DNA of 64,000 nucleotides, taken from positions 3,410,001 through 3,474,000 of the forward strand of contig NZ_CP080647.1 of NCBI RefSeq assembly GCF_019599145.1, read 5' to 3'. Made by a program: the position numbers and the translations under genes. The notes below the pieces were generated by a model. The model was not told where the DNA came from. It worked only from the letters and a program-made list of their open reading frames with translations, and did no database searches. Origin of the DNA: Streptomyces akebiae. GTDB taxonomy: Bacteria > Actinomycetota > Actinomycetes > Streptomycetales > Streptomycetaceae. This document shows, in pieces, positions 7,968 to 16,632 of the stretch (position 1 is its first letter; every line of letters starts with the position of its first letter).

Positions 7968-9167
7968 TCAGCTGCTGCGGCGCGTCACGAACTCGGCCAG
8001 TGCGAGCAGCCCACCGGCCGACTCCGGGTCCGGCACCGCGCGAGAGAGTTCTTGCATGGCCCGGGCCATGCGATCGGCGGCCTGGATCTGCGCCCAGTCG
8101 CGCCCGCCGGCCCGCTCCACGACCGACGCCGTGCGCTCCAGGTCCCCCTCCTCGTACGGCAGTCCGTACAGCTCGGCGAGTTCGACGGCCGCCGGGGTGC
8201 CGGAGGCGAGCGCCGCGACCACCGGCAGGGACTTCTTGCGGACCGCGAGATCCGCCCCGGCCGGCTTGCCGGTGTGGCTCGGGTCGCCCCAGATGCCGAT
8301 CACGTCGTCGATGAGCTGGAAGGCCAGCCCGGCCTCCCGCCCGAACGCGTCCAGTGCCTCGACGTCCTCCTCGCAGGCGCCCGCGTACAACGCGCCCACC
8401 GCACAGGCACAGCCCAGCAGCGCGCCCGTCTTGGCCTCCGCCATGACGAGCACCTCGTCGAGAGTGACCTCCTCCGGCCGACGGCCCTCCATCTCGGTGT
8501 CGGTGTGCTGGCCTGCGCACAGTTCGACGACGCAGGCCGCGAGCCGGGCGGAGGCCGCGGCCGACGCCGGATGCGGGTCCTCGGCGAGCAGTCGCTGGGC
8601 CAGGGCCTGGAGCGCGTCCCCGGCCAGGATCGCATCGGGAATCCCGAACACGGACCAGGCGGTGGCCCGGTGTCTGCGCGTGGTGTCCCGGTCCATCACG
8701 TCGTCGTGCAGCAGCGTGAAGTTGTGCACCAGCTCCACCGCTGCGGCGGCCCGCACAGCGGCGGACTCGCGCCCGCCGAGCGCGGAGACGGCGGCGAGGA
8801 CCAGCGCCGGGCGTATCGCCTTGCCGGCGTTCCCCGTGACCGGGGTGCCGTCCGCGTCCTCCCAACCGAAGTGGTAGCGCGCGACGCGGCGCATCGAAGC
8901 GGGTAACGACCCGACGGCCCGGCGCAGTTCGGGATCGACCGACCTCCGCGCCTGTTCCAGGATCTCCACCGCCTCGTGTCCTTGGGGGCCGCTCGCCGTG
9001 GCCGACCGGCCGACCGGCCTGCCCGGACCGGCGGCAGGCGACGTCTTCTCCGGTTCGGCGTCCCCCTCCGGCTCCAGAGCCTGCCTCCGATTCCGCTCGA
9101 CGACCGCCGCCGGCCTCGGAACCCCGGCGGCGGCGCTCCGCTTCGTCTCCGTCACGAACTCACCCAT
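7968..9167 (-). CDS. Polyprenyl diphosphate synthase, candidate encapsulin cargo
   Basis: This 399-residue trans-isoprenyl diphosphate synthase condenses isopentenyl diphosphate with an allylic diphosphate. The first Asp-rich motif is DDVMD at 155-159. The second region is LIDDVIGIWGD at about 285-295, with KPAGADLAVRKKS supplying diphosphate-binding lysines. Residues 1 to about 62 are an Ala/Pro/Gly/Glu-rich, probably disordered extension absent from housekeeping synthases. It lies 111 bases downstream of, and on the same strand as, a Family 2B encapsulin shell gene. In that family polyprenyl transferases are a recognised cargo class and unstructured N-terminal segments direct loading. Product chain length is not predictable here. 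Confidence 0.92.
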   Translation of the reverse strand: MGEFVTETKRSAAAGVPRPAAVVERNRRQALEPEGDAEPEKTSPAAGPGRPVGRSATASGPQGHEAVEILEQARRSVDPELRRAVGSLPASMRRVARYHFGWEDADGTPVTGNAGKAIRPALVLAAVSALGGRESAAVRAAAAVELVHNFTLLHDDVMDRDTTRRHRATAWSVFGIPDAILAGDALQALAQRLLAEDPHPASAAASARLAACVVELCAGQHTDTEMEGRRPEEVTLDEVLVMAEAKTGALLGCACAVGALYAGACEEDVEALDAFGREAGLAFQLIDDVIGIWGDPSHTGKPAGADLAVRKKSLPVVAALASGTPAAVELAELYGLPYEEGDLERTASVVERAGGRDWAQIQAADRMARAMQELSRAVPDPESAGGLLALAEFVTRRSS

Positions 9168-9231
9168 GGGATCGCCTCGGAGAGGCCACGGAGGGCGGCC
9201 GTTCCGCTGTGTGCGGGCACGTGCGCGCGGG

Positions 9232-9259
9232 GTGTCCCCGCCCTGTCGGGCGGGGACAC
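9232..9259 (-). terminator. Hairpin between encapsulin and cargo genes
   Basis: GTGTCCCCGCCC (9232-9243) pairs perfectly with GGGCGGGGACAC (9248-9259) around TGTC. It begins about 20 bases after the encapsulin stop codon and about 65 bases before the synthase start. No T-run is seen. It could terminate part of the transcript, or shield the 3' end of the shell mRNA and so favour shell over cargo; that role is inference. Confidence 0.65.
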
Positions 9260-9278
9260 GGCGTCCGGTCGGACAGGG

Positions 9279-10685
9279 TCACCGCCAGCGGCCGATCTCG
9301 ACGTTCTCCAGCACGCCGAGCGCGTCGGGGACCAGGACCGCGGCCGAGTAGTAGGCCGTCACGAGGTACTTGATGATCGCCTGTTCGTTGATGCCCATGA
9401 ACCGCACGGACAGGCTGGGCTCGATCTCGTCGGGGATGCTCGCGGCCCGCAGACCGATGACCCCCTGGTCCTCCTCGCCGGTACGCATGGCGATGATCGA
9501 CGTGGTCCTGGCCTCGGTCACCGGGATCTTGTTGCACGGGTAGATCGGCACGCCGCGCCAGGTGGGGATGCGGTTGCCGGCGATGTCGACGGTCTCCGGG
9601 ACCAGTCCGCGCTTGTTCAGCTCGCGGCCGAACGCGGAGATCGCACGCGGGTGGGCGAGCAGCAGCTTGGTGCCCCGGCGCCGGCAGAGCAGCTCGTCCA
9701 GGTCGTCCGGGCTGGGCACACCGTCGTGCGGCTGGAGCCGCTGGTCGTACTCGCAGTTGTGGAGGAGGCCGAACTCCCGGTTGTTGATGAGCTCGTGCTC
9801 CTGGCGCTCCTTCAACGCCTCGACCGTGAGCCTGATCTGCTGCTCGGTCTGGTTCATCGGCTGGTTGTAGAGGTCGGCCACGCGCGTGTGGATGCGCAGG
9901 ACGGTCTGGGCGACGCTGAGTTCGTACTCGCGCGGCGCGGCCTCGTAGTCGACGAAGGTGTGCGGGATGTCCGGCTCACCGCTGTGGCCGGCGGCGAGGT
10001 CGATCTCCTTCTCGCCGTACTTGTTGGTGCGCTGCGACGGGATCGAGCGCTGTTCCTGCAAGTGCTCGCTCAGCGTCTCGGCACGCTCGGCGAGTTGCTC
10101 GACGGCCTGGCGCGGCAGGACGAGCACCGTGCACGCGGTGACCGCGCGGGCCGTGTACTCCCAGATCGCGTCGGGGTCGAGCAGGGCCTGCTCGCCGAAG
10201 TAGGCGCCGTCGGCCAGTACGCCGAGGACCGCGTCGTCGCCGTAGGGGCCGGTGCCGATCTTCTCGACCTTGCCGTGCGCGAGCAGGAACACCTCTTCCG
10301 CCCGGCTGCCGAATTCGGCCAGGACGTCGCCGGGCGTGAACTCCCGCTGCTCGCAGCGCTGGGCCAGTTCGCCCAGTACGTCGATGTCCTCGTAAGTCCG
10401 CAGGGCCGGCAGTTCGCCGAGCTCCGCGGGGATGACGGCGACCTGGTCGCCGGTCTTCACAAAGGTGACGCGGCCGTCGCCGACCGCGTAGGTGAGCCGC
10501 CTGTTCACCCGGTACGTGCCCCCCTGCACGTTCACCCAGGGCAGGGTGCGCAGCAGCCAGCGCGAGCTGATCTCCTGCATCTGGGGCGTGGACTTCGTGG
10601 TGGTGGCCAGGTTCCGGGCAGCGGCCGTGCCGAGACTCTGCTGCGGCCTGTCCTGCTGCGAGCGAACCTCTTCGCCTACCGACAT
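9279..10685 (-). CDS. Family 2B encapsulin shell protein with cyclic-nucleotide-binding domain
   Basis: A 468-residue HK97-fold nanocompartment shell protein. An N-terminal arm and fold start (about 1-100) are interrupted by a CRP-like cNMP-binding domain (about 104-210: [11 protein letters not shown], then [10 protein letters not shown] and TARAVT of the phosphate cassette). The shell domain then resumes (about 240-468: [51 protein letters not shown]). The inserted domain defines subfamily 2B and often leads to misannotation as a Crp regulator; there is no helix-turn-helix. GGAGGGG lies nine bases before the ATG at 10685. It is co-directional with the polyprenyl synthase, its probable cargo. 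No terpene cyclase is nearby. Confidence 0.93.
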   Translation of the reverse strand: MSVGEEVRSQQDRPQQSLGTAAARNLATTTKSTPQMQEISSRWLLRTLPWVNVQGGTYRVNRRLTYAVGDGRVTFVKTGDQVAVIPAELGELPALRTYEDIDVLGELAQRCEQREFTPGDVLAEFGSRAEEVFLLAHGKVEKIGTGPYGDDAVLGVLADGAYFGEQALLDPDAIWEYTARAVTACTVLVLPRQAVEQLAERAETLSEHLQEQRSIPSQRTNKYGEKEIDLAAGHSGEPDIPHTFVDYEAAPREYELSVAQTVLRIHTRVADLYNQPMNQTEQQIRLTVEALKERQEHELINNREFGLLHNCEYDQRLQPHDGVPSPDDLDELLCRRRGTKLLLAHPRAISAFGRELNKRGLVPETVDIAGNRIPTWRGVPIYPCNKIPVTEARTTSIIAMRTGEEDQGVIGLRAASIPDEIEPSLSVRFMGINEQAIIKYLVTAYYSAAVLVPDALGVLENVEIGRWR

Positions 10686-10987
10686 GCGGATTCCCCTCCG
10701 GGTATGCACTGACAGCACTGATCGCGGTCACCGATCTCGCGATCCAGCCTTGCATCACGGAACGTGTTGGTGCTATTACCCGAAAGAGCGGGAATGGATC
10801 TTAGGAGACTGGGCATATCCGTCGGCTTTGTCGACCCGCTCGCGCACCTGTCCGAGCCCCGCGCGAATCTGACCGGATCCATCCGCGCGCCCCACCGACA
10901 ACTCGCTGGCGCCGTGCGACGTGGGTACAAGCATGCCTACGAGGCGGCCTCGACCAGCGGCCGTCGCACGGCACGAAGGAGCCGGCC
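10686..10987. promoter_or_regulatory. Encapsulin/amidase divergent promoter region
   Basis: This 302-base non-coding region lies between divergent genes. An inverted repeat, GATCGCG (10720-10726) and CGCGATC (10738-10744), lies 35-60 bases upstream of the encapsulin start and could be an operator. GAAGGAG precedes the amidase start. No convincing protein-coding frame is seen inside. Confidence 0.4.
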
Positions 10988-11578
10988 ATGGCCCCACCCA
11001 TGTCCGCGAGCAGGTTTCTCACCGTCCTCAAGAACGAGGGCGTGCGGGTCGTCGAGGTCGGCGACTGGGAACATCACAACCGCAACCACGTGGGCCCGTG
11101 GGGGCCCGTCCACGGCGTGATGATCCACCACACCGTCACGTCCGGCAGCGAACGCACCGTGCGTATCTGCCGTAACGGGTACTCGGGGCTGCCCGGACCG
11201 TTGTGCCACGGTGTGATCACCAAGGACGGCCGGGTGCACCTCGTCGGTTACGGCCGGGCCAACCACGCCGGCCTGGGCGACGACGACGTGCTGCGGGCCG
11301 TGATCGCCGAGAAGGCGCTGCCCCGGGACAACGAGGCCAACACCGACGGCAACCGCCACTTCTACGGCTTCGAGTGCGAGAACCTCGGCGACGGCGAGGA
11401 CCCCTGGCCGGAGGCACAACTCGAAGCCATCGAGCGGGTCTCCGCCGCCATCTGCCGTCACCACGGCTGGAACCAGCGGTCCGTCATCGGCCACCTCGAA
11501 TGGCAGCCCGGAAAGGTCGACCCCCGGGGCTTCACCATGGCCCAGATGAGAGAGCGCGTACGCGACCGCCTGAAATAG
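10988..11578 (+). CDS. Peptidoglycan-recognition/amidase_2-type N-acetylmuramoyl-L-alanine amidase
   Basis: A 196-residue zinc amidase fold cleaving the lactyl amide of peptidoglycan. HHTVT at 47-51 gives the first zinc histidine. GHLEWQPGKVDPRG (168-181) supplies the second histidine and the third-ligand aspartate of this family. No signal peptide or transmembrane segment is visible, so export must be by another route or the enzyme acts as an intracellular or phage-type lysin. AAGGAG precedes the ATG. It stands alone, divergent from the encapsulin gene. Confidence 0.88.
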   Translation: MAPPMSASRFLTVLKNEGVRVVEVGDWEHHNRNHVGPWGPVHGVMIHHTVTSGSERTVRICRNGYSGLPGPLCHGVITKDGRVHLVGYGRANHAGLGDDDVLRAVIAEKALPRDNEANTDGNRHFYGFECENLGDGEDPWPEAQLEAIERVSAAICRHHGWNQRSVIGHLEWQPGKVDPRGFTMAQMRERVRDRLK

Positions 11579-11633
11579 GGCCCGACCGCGGGCGCGCCCG
11601 ACGCCGACCGGTCATGTGTCCGACAATGGGCGC

Positions 11634-12599
11634 GTGACCGGCCAGCCCCCCGCCCCGGACGACCTCACCGTCCAGGACAGCCCCTCCGTCCCCGACGACC
11701 CCACCGCCGCCCTGAACCCCAGGCTGCCGTCCCCCCTCCAGGAGGTCGAGGACGAGCGCTTCGCACGTCACGGCCTCCGGCTGCTGCTCAAGCGCGACGA
11801 CCTGATCCACCCGCGGCTCGTCGGCAACAAGTGGCGCAAACTGGCCCCGAACCTGCGCGCGGCGGCGGGCCGCCCGCTGCTCACCTTCGGCGGCGCCTAC
11901 TCGAACCACCTGCGCGCCACGGCCGCCGCGGGCCACCTCCTGGGCCTGCCCACCATCGGCGTGGTGCGCGGCCAGGAGCTGGCCGACCGCCCCCTCAACC
12001 CGTCGCTGGCCCGCTGCACGGCGGACGGGATGCGGCTGCACTTCGTCGACAGATCGACGTATCGCCACAAGTCCGATCCGGCCACCCTGGCGGCCGTCCT
12101 CCGCGCCGCCGACGCGCAGGACGCCTACGTGGTCCCCGAGGGCGGCAGCAACGCCCTCGCCGTGCGCGGCTGCCAGGACCTCGGCGCGGAACTGCGTGGC
12201 CGGGCCGATGTGGCGGCCCTCGCCTGCGGCACCGGCGGCACCCTCGCCGGACTGGCCGCGGGCCTGGCTTCCGACCAGCGCGCCCTCGGCATTCCGGTTC
12301 TCAAGGGCGGCTTCCTCGACGAGGAGATACGGAAGCTCCAGGACAGGACGTTCGGCGGCCCGCGCGGCAACTGGAGTCTCGACGACCGCTTCCACTTCGG
12401 CGGTTACGCCCGGACCTCGGCCGAACTGGACGCCTTCGCGGACGACTTCGAGACCCGCCACTCCCTCCCGGTGGAGCATCTCTATGTCGCCAAGTTGCTC
12501 TACGGACTTGTCGCCCTGGCGGCGGAGGGCGCCTTCCCGCCCGGGACGACGGTCGCCGCGGTGATCACCGGCCGCCCCTTCCCGGAGCACACGGCCTAG
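11634..12599 (+). CDS. D-cysteine desulfhydrase/ACC deaminase-family PLP enzyme
   Basis: A 321-residue fold-type II pyridoxal-phosphate enzyme. KRDDLIHPRLVGNKWRK carries the Schiff-base lysine, GGAYSNHLRATAAAG follows, and the cofactor phosphate loop is ACGTGGTLAGLA. Members deaminate D-cysteine or 1-aminocyclopropane-1-carboxylate; which applies here cannot be read. The GTG at 11634 lies six bases after GACAAT and lacks a ribosome site, consistent with a leaderless message; GTG at 11616 is the alternative. Its stop overlaps that of the convergent antiporter gene. Confidence 0.88.
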   Translation: MTGQPPAPDDLTVQDSPSVPDDPTAALNPRLPSPLQEVEDERFARHGLRLLLKRDDLIHPRLVGNKWRKLAPNLRAAAGRPLLTFGGAYSNHLRATAAAGHLLGLPTIGVVRGQELADRPLNPSLARCTADGMRLHFVDRSTYRHKSDPATLAAVLRAADAQDAYVVPEGGSNALAVRGCQDLGAELRGRADVAALACGTGGTLAGLAAGLASDQRALGIPVLKGGFLDEEIRKLQDRTFGGPRGNWSLDDRFHFGGYARTSAELDAFADDFETRHSLPVEHLYVAKLLYGLVALAAEGAFPPGTTVAAVITGRPFPEHTA

Positions 12600-14191
12600 G
12601 CGGCCTCCCGGTAGACCGCCGCCTCCTCCAGATCCAGCCTCCGCAGCAGCGTGCGCAGCATCTCGTCGTCGATGTACCGGCCGTCCCGCAGCTTGACGAA
12701 GACCTCGCGTTCGGCGCCGATCATCTCCCGGGAGAGGCGGCTGTAGGTGTCGTCGGCGCTCTCCCCGGTCACCGGGTTCACGGCGCCGAGCCGCTCCCAG
12801 ACGGCGTTGCGGCGCCGTTCCAGGACCGTGCGCAGGCGGTCGACGAGCGGGGGCGGCAGTTCGTTGCGCTCGTTCGCGAGGAGTTCGTCCAGCCGGGCCT
12901 CGGCCGCCCGGGACGCCTGGGCCTGGGCGTTGGCCTCGGCGAGGGTCTCGGCCTGCTGGTCGCGTCCCGGCAGCTTCAGGACGCGGATCAGCGGCGGCAG
13001 GGTCAGCCCCTGGATGACGAGCGTCCCGATGACCGTCGTGAAGGTGAGGAAGAGGATCAGGTTCCGCTCGGGGAAGTCCTCCCCGCCGTGCACGGTGAGC
13101 GGGATCGAGAAGGCGATGGCCAGCGAGACGACGCCCCGCATGCCGGCCCAGGCGACGACGAACGGCCCCTTCCAGGTGGGATTGCCCTCCCGCTCCCGGA
13201 TGCGTCGCGACAGTACCCGGGGCAGGAAGGTCGCCGGATAGACCCATATGAACCGGGACATCACGACCACGAGGAAGACGGCCACGGCGTACCAGGCGGC
13301 ACGGCCCCCCTCGTACTCGCCGAGCCCTTCGAGGACGACCGGGAGCTGGAGTCCGATGAGGGCGAACACGGCGGACTCCAGCAGGAAGGCGACCATCTTC
13401 CACACGGCCTCCTCCTGGAGGCGGGTGGCGAAGTCGACCTGCCAGTTGCGGTGGCCGAGGTACAGGCCGACGACGACCACGGCGAGCACCCCGGAGGCGT
13501 GCACCCACTCGGCGAGCCCGTAGGCGACGAAGGGGATCAGGAGGGAGAGGGTGTTCTGCAGCAGCGCTTCCTCCAGGTGCGTGCGCAGCCAGTGCAGGGG
13601 CACCATCAGCAGCAGGCCCACCGCTACGCCACCGACCGCCGCCATCAGGAACTCCCCGATCCCACCGGACCAGCTCGCACCCTCGCCGACGGTGGCCGCG
13701 AGGGCCACCCGGTAGGCGGTGATCGCGGTCGCGTCGTTCACCAGAGACTCGCCCTGCAGGATCGTGGTGATCCGCGACGGCAGCCCCACCCGCCGGGCGA
13801 CCGCCGTCGCCGCGACCGCGTCCGGCGGCGCCACCACCGCACCGAGCACCAGCGCGGCGGTCAGCGGCATCCCCGGCACGATCAGGTACGCGGCCCAGCC
13901 CACGGCGAGGGTCGCGAAGAGGACGTATCCGACCGACAGCAGGGCCACGGGCCGCAGTTGGGCCCGCAGGTCGAGGTAGGAACTGTCGCGGGCGGCGGTG
14001 TACAGCAGCGGGGGCAGGATCAGCGGCAGGACGATCTCGGGGTCGAGTTCGTAGTGCGGCACTCCGGGCAGGTACGACACGACGAGTCCCACCGCCACCA
14101 GCAGCAGCGGGGCGGGCACCGGCGTACGCCGGGCGGCCCCGGCGACCGTCGCACTCCCTGCGACCAGCAACAGCAAGGGCAAAAAGTGCAT
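12596..14191 (-). CDS. CPA1-family Na+/H+ antiporter
   Basis: A 531-residue membrane protein with about 12 hydrophobic segments. The ion-binding region is VAPPDAVAATAVARRV followed by GESLVNDATAITAY, containing the conserved ND pair; AWAGMRGVVSLAIAFSIPL is also characteristic. The last 130 residues are a charged cytoplasmic tail that may regulate activity. It exchanges monovalent cations for protons in pH and salt homeostasis. The start at 14191 (MHFLPLLLLVAG) begins in the first membrane helix. It is divergent from a UBP zinc-finger gene, a domain sometimes fused to such antiporters. Confidence 0.92.
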   Translation of the reverse strand: MHFLPLLLLVAGSATVAGAARRTPVPAPLLLVAVGLVVSYLPGVPHYELDPEIVLPLILPPLLYTAARDSSYLDLRAQLRPVALLSVGYVLFATLAVGWAAYLIVPGMPLTAALVLGAVVAPPDAVAATAVARRVGLPSRITTILQGESLVNDATAITAYRVALAATVGEGASWSGGIGEFLMAAVGGVAVGLLLMVPLHWLRTHLEEALLQNTLSLLIPFVAYGLAEWVHASGVLAVVVVGLYLGHRNWQVDFATRLQEEAVWKMVAFLLESAVFALIGLQLPVVLEGLGEYEGGRAAWYAVAVFLVVVMSRFIWVYPATFLPRVLSRRIREREGNPTWKGPFVVAWAGMRGVVSLAIAFSIPLTVHGGEDFPERNLILFLTFTTVIGTLVIQGLTLPPLIRVLKLPGRDQQAETLAEANAQAQASRAAEARLDELLANERNELPPPLVDRLRTVLERRRNAVWERLGAVNPVTGESADDTYSRLSREMIGAEREVFVKLRDGRYIDDEMLRTLLRRLDLEEAAVYREAA

Positions 14192-14250
14192 CGCTTCCGC
14201 CGCCTTCGTTTCCGCGCGTGGTTCCGCGCGCCCGTCGTAACCTGGCAATC

Positions 14251-14511
14251 ATGAAACAGTGCACGCACACGGACGCGCTGCCGCACCCCGAGCCCGATCC
14301 CCTGAGCGACACCTGCCCGGAGTGCCTGGCCGCCGGGAGCCACCCGGTGCAGTTGCGGCTGTGCCTGGAGTGCGGGCACGTGGGCTGCTGCGACTCCTCG
14401 CCGATGCGGCACGCGACCGAGCACCACAAGGAGAGCGGCCATCCCATCATGCGCACGTTCGAGCCCGGCGAGACCTGGCGCTGGTGCTTCGTGGACCATG
14501 TACTCGTTTGA
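14251..14511 (+). CDS. UBP-type zinc-finger protein
   Basis: An 86-residue zf-UBP domain: C4-TH early, CPEC, then CLECGHVGCCDSS with downstream HATEHHKESGHP histidines giving a cysteine/histidine zinc set. In eukaryotes this fold binds ubiquitin C-termini; the bacterial role is unknown. The ATG follows TAACCT (14238-14243) by seven bases with no ribosome site, so the message is probably leaderless. It is divergent from the Na+/H+ antiporter by 59 bases, and the two are probably functionally linked. Confidence 0.85.
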   Translation: MKQCTHTDALPHPEPDPLSDTCPECLAAGSHPVQLRLCLECGHVGCCDSSPMRHATEHHKESGHPIMRTFEPGETWRWCFVDHVLV

Positions 14512-14827
14512 CGAACACGGCCGAGACGACGTACGACGGAACCATGTCACCCCGTGACACGTCGACGTACTCGTGTGACACGGTTCGGCGGTCCGACGCC
14601 TGGGTACGTCAATCCGGCGCGCGCTCTTCCTATTTGAGGCCCGCAGACCTCTAGCCACCGAGCGTATTCATAGGCTTACTATGAGTGACAGCATGGGGTG
14701 GGGTCCTCAGGCCCCCGAGGACACGGCGCTCGGTAGCGCGATAGCGTCACCGCTGAACCACGTAGCGCGTTACCCCGGGGGGCGACCCTCGGCCCCCGAA
14801 AAAGCTTGTACCACCTTGGAGGTGAGG

Positions 14828-15241
14828 GTGTCCCAGATCGCAGGCGAGCCCGGGACCCAGGACTTCGTGGAAGTCCGGCTGCCGGCCGCGGGTGCCTACC
14901 TGTCGGTGCTGCGTACGGCGACGGCCGGCCTCGCAGCCCGTTTGGACTTCACCCTCGACGAGATCGAGGACCTGCGCATCGCGGTCGACGAGGCCTGCGC
15001 GATCCTGCTTCAGCAGGCCGTGCCCGGCTCGGTGCTCAGCTGTGTCTTCCGTCTGGTCGACGATTCACTGGAGGTCACGGTCTCGGCCCCCACCACGGAC
15101 GGCCACGCCCCTTCGCGCGACACCTTCGCCTGGACCGTGCTGTCGGCCCTGGCGGGCAAGGTCTCCTCCGCGGTGGCCGAAGACAAAACCGTTTCGATCA
15201 GCCTCTACAAACAGCGCGGCGCCGGACCCGGGCCGGCGTGA
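14828..15241 (+). CDS. prsH: SigH antagonist, RsbW-like serine kinase/anti-sigma factor
   Basis: A 137-residue HATPase_c-type anti-sigma factor. DEIEDLRIAVDEACAILLQQ carries the N-box region, and the later TFAWTVLSALAGKVS resembles the ATP-lid region. It would hold the downstream sigma factor inactive until released by an anti-anti-sigma factor. The GTG at 14828 is chosen because GGAGG lies five bases upstream; an ATG at 14681 would add 49 low-complexity residues. The last codons overlap the sigma-factor start (GTGA), implying coupled translation. It matches the ushX/prsH-sigH pair of Streptomyces coelicolor in arrangement. Confidence 0.85.
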   Translation: MSQIAGEPGTQDFVEVRLPAAGAYLSVLRTATAGLAARLDFTLDEIEDLRIAVDEACAILLQQAVPGSVLSCVFRLVDDSLEVTVSAPTTDGHAPSRDTFAWTVLSALAGKVSSAVAEDKTVSISLYKQRGAGPGPA

Positions 15242-16386
15242 GGAACGGGGACGGGCCGGTGCGGGACGAAGAACGCGGCACACGGGAACTGCCCGCGGAG
15301 GATGACGGCGGTCCGAGTGGGCCGGCGCATCTGGCGGACGGCGTCGACGGCATCCCCGAGCAGGCCCGGCCGCACCCGGAGGACGAGTCCTCGGCGGCGG
15401 CCGGAGCGTCTCGGTGGGCGGAGCCGTCCGACGACGAGGCACCCTCCGACGGGCAACGGGATCCGGAGGGTGCCCTACGGAGCACCACGTCCTCACGAGG
15501 GCGGACTGGGGCCTCCCCCGCTCGAGCACAGTCGAGAGCTGGGGGAACGGTGACGGCGGGCGGGACTATGAGCGAGCACGAGCGACACGACGAGGCGAGC
15601 GCACAGAGCGTGCGAAGCGCACAGCACGACCCTCAGGACCGCAGCGGGGCGCGCGCCCTGTTCGTGGAGCTGCGCGCCCTGCCGGACGGCAGTGCCGAGT
15701 ACGCGGAGCTGCGCAACAGGCTCGTCCGGATGCACCTGCCGCTCGTGGAGCACCTCGCACGCCGGTTCCGCAACCGCGGCGAGCCGCTGGACGACCTGAC
15801 CCAGGTCGCCACCATCGGCCTGATCAAGTCGGTGGACCGCTTCGACCCGGACCGGGGCGTGGAGTTCTCCACGTACGCGACTCCGACGGTCGTCGGCGAG
15901 ATCAAGCGGCACTTCCGCGACAAGGGCTGGGCGGTGCGGGTACCGCGCCGGCTGCAGGAGCTGCGGCTCGCGCTGACCACGGCCACGGCCGAGCTGTCGC
16001 AGCAGCACGGGCGCTCCCCGACGGTGCACGAGCTGGCCGAGAAGCTGGCCATCTCCGAGGAGGAGGTCCTGGAGGGCCTGGAGTCGGCCAACGCGTACTC
16101 CACGCTCTCCCTGGACGTCCCCGACACCGACGACGAGTCCCCGGCCGTCGCGGACACGCTCGGCGCGGAGGACGAGGCGCTTGAGGGCGTCGAGTACCGG
16201 GAGTCCCTGAAGCCGCTGCTCGAAGACCTCCCGCCGCGCGAGAAGCGGATCCTGCTGCTGCGGTTCTTCGGCAACATGACCCAGTCGCAGATCGCCCAGG
16301 AGGTCGGCATCTCCCAGATGCACGTCTCCCGACTGCTGGCGAGGACCCTGGCGCAACTGCGCGAGAAGCTGCTCGTCGAGGAGTAG
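15238..16386 (+). CDS. sigH: SigB-type stress-response sigma factor SigH
   Basis: A 382-residue RNA polymerase sigma-70 of the SigB/SigF type for osmotic and general stress. Region 2 reads LVRMHLPLVEHLARRF...DLTQVATIGLIKSVDRFDPD, region 3 HGRSPTVHELAEKLAIS, and region 4 ends with QSQIAQEVGISQMHVSRLLAR. The first ~110 residues are acidic, Pro/Ser-rich and non-homologous. Shorter products could start at GTG 15550 or ATG 15568; multiple SigH forms are known in S. coelicolor. The GTG at 15238 overlaps the antagonist's stop. A palindromic repeat lies inside the N-terminal extension. Confidence 0.92.
   Translation: MRNGDGPVRDEERGTRELPAEDDGGPSGPAHLADGVDGIPEQARPHPEDESSAAAGASRWAEPSDDEAPSDGQRDPEGALRSTTSSRGRTGASPARAQSRAGGTVTAGGTMSEHERHDEASAQSVRSAQHDPQDRSGARALFVELRALPDGSAEYAELRNRLVRMHLPLVEHLARRFRNRGEPLDDLTQVATIGLIKSVDRFDPDRGVEFSTYATPTVVGEIKRHFRDKGWAVRVPRRLQELRLALTTATAELSQQHGRSPTVHELAEKLAISEEEVLEGLESANAYSTLSLDVPDTDDESPAVADTLGAEDEALEGVEYRESLKPLLEDLPPREKRILLLRFFGNMTQSQIAQEVGISQMHVSRLLARTLAQLREKLLVEE
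15514..15546. repeat. Palindromic repeat within the sigH N-terminal coding region
   Basis: TCCCCC (15514-15519) pairs with GGGGGA (15541-15546), with inner CTCGA/TCGAG pairing. The pattern (C-run, CTCGA-like, G-run) resembles short hairpins common between Streptomyces genes, here inside an open frame. It lies just before the internal starts at 15550 and 15568, so it could affect which SigH form is made. Confidence 0.6.
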
Positions 16387-16632
16387 CGGGGGGGGGAGGA
16401 GCCGGGGCCCCGTTCGTGGCGCGAGACAGCTCCAGGAGCCGTCAGCGGCGCCCGGACCCTTCGGCTTCCGCGTCCGTCCGGCCGAGCAGGCTTCAGCTTC
16501 CTCGTCCGCCCGGTGATCGGCTGGCCGCCGGATTCAGCAGCAGTTCGTCGGGCGGCCGGGCCGTCGGCTTCCCCGGCGGTTCGGCTCAGGGGCCGACCGG
16601 TCCGCCGGCTTCCCTGGCCGCCCGGCGACCCG

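Noticed and set aside
9279..10685. Crp/Fnr-family transcription regulator
   Set aside because: The cyclic-nucleotide domain is internal, there is no helix-turn-helix, and the flanking sequence has HK97-shell character; encapsulin explains it better.
10988..11578. Prophage remnant (endolysin)
   Set aside because: A single amidase gene without holin, structural genes or integrase is not enough; it is kept as an ordinary amidase of uncertain export.
11532..14456. 974-residue minus-strand open frame
   Set aside because: It overlaps the antiporter and the PLP enzyme in other frames, and its Arg/Gly-rich composition is typical of GC-rich shadow frames.
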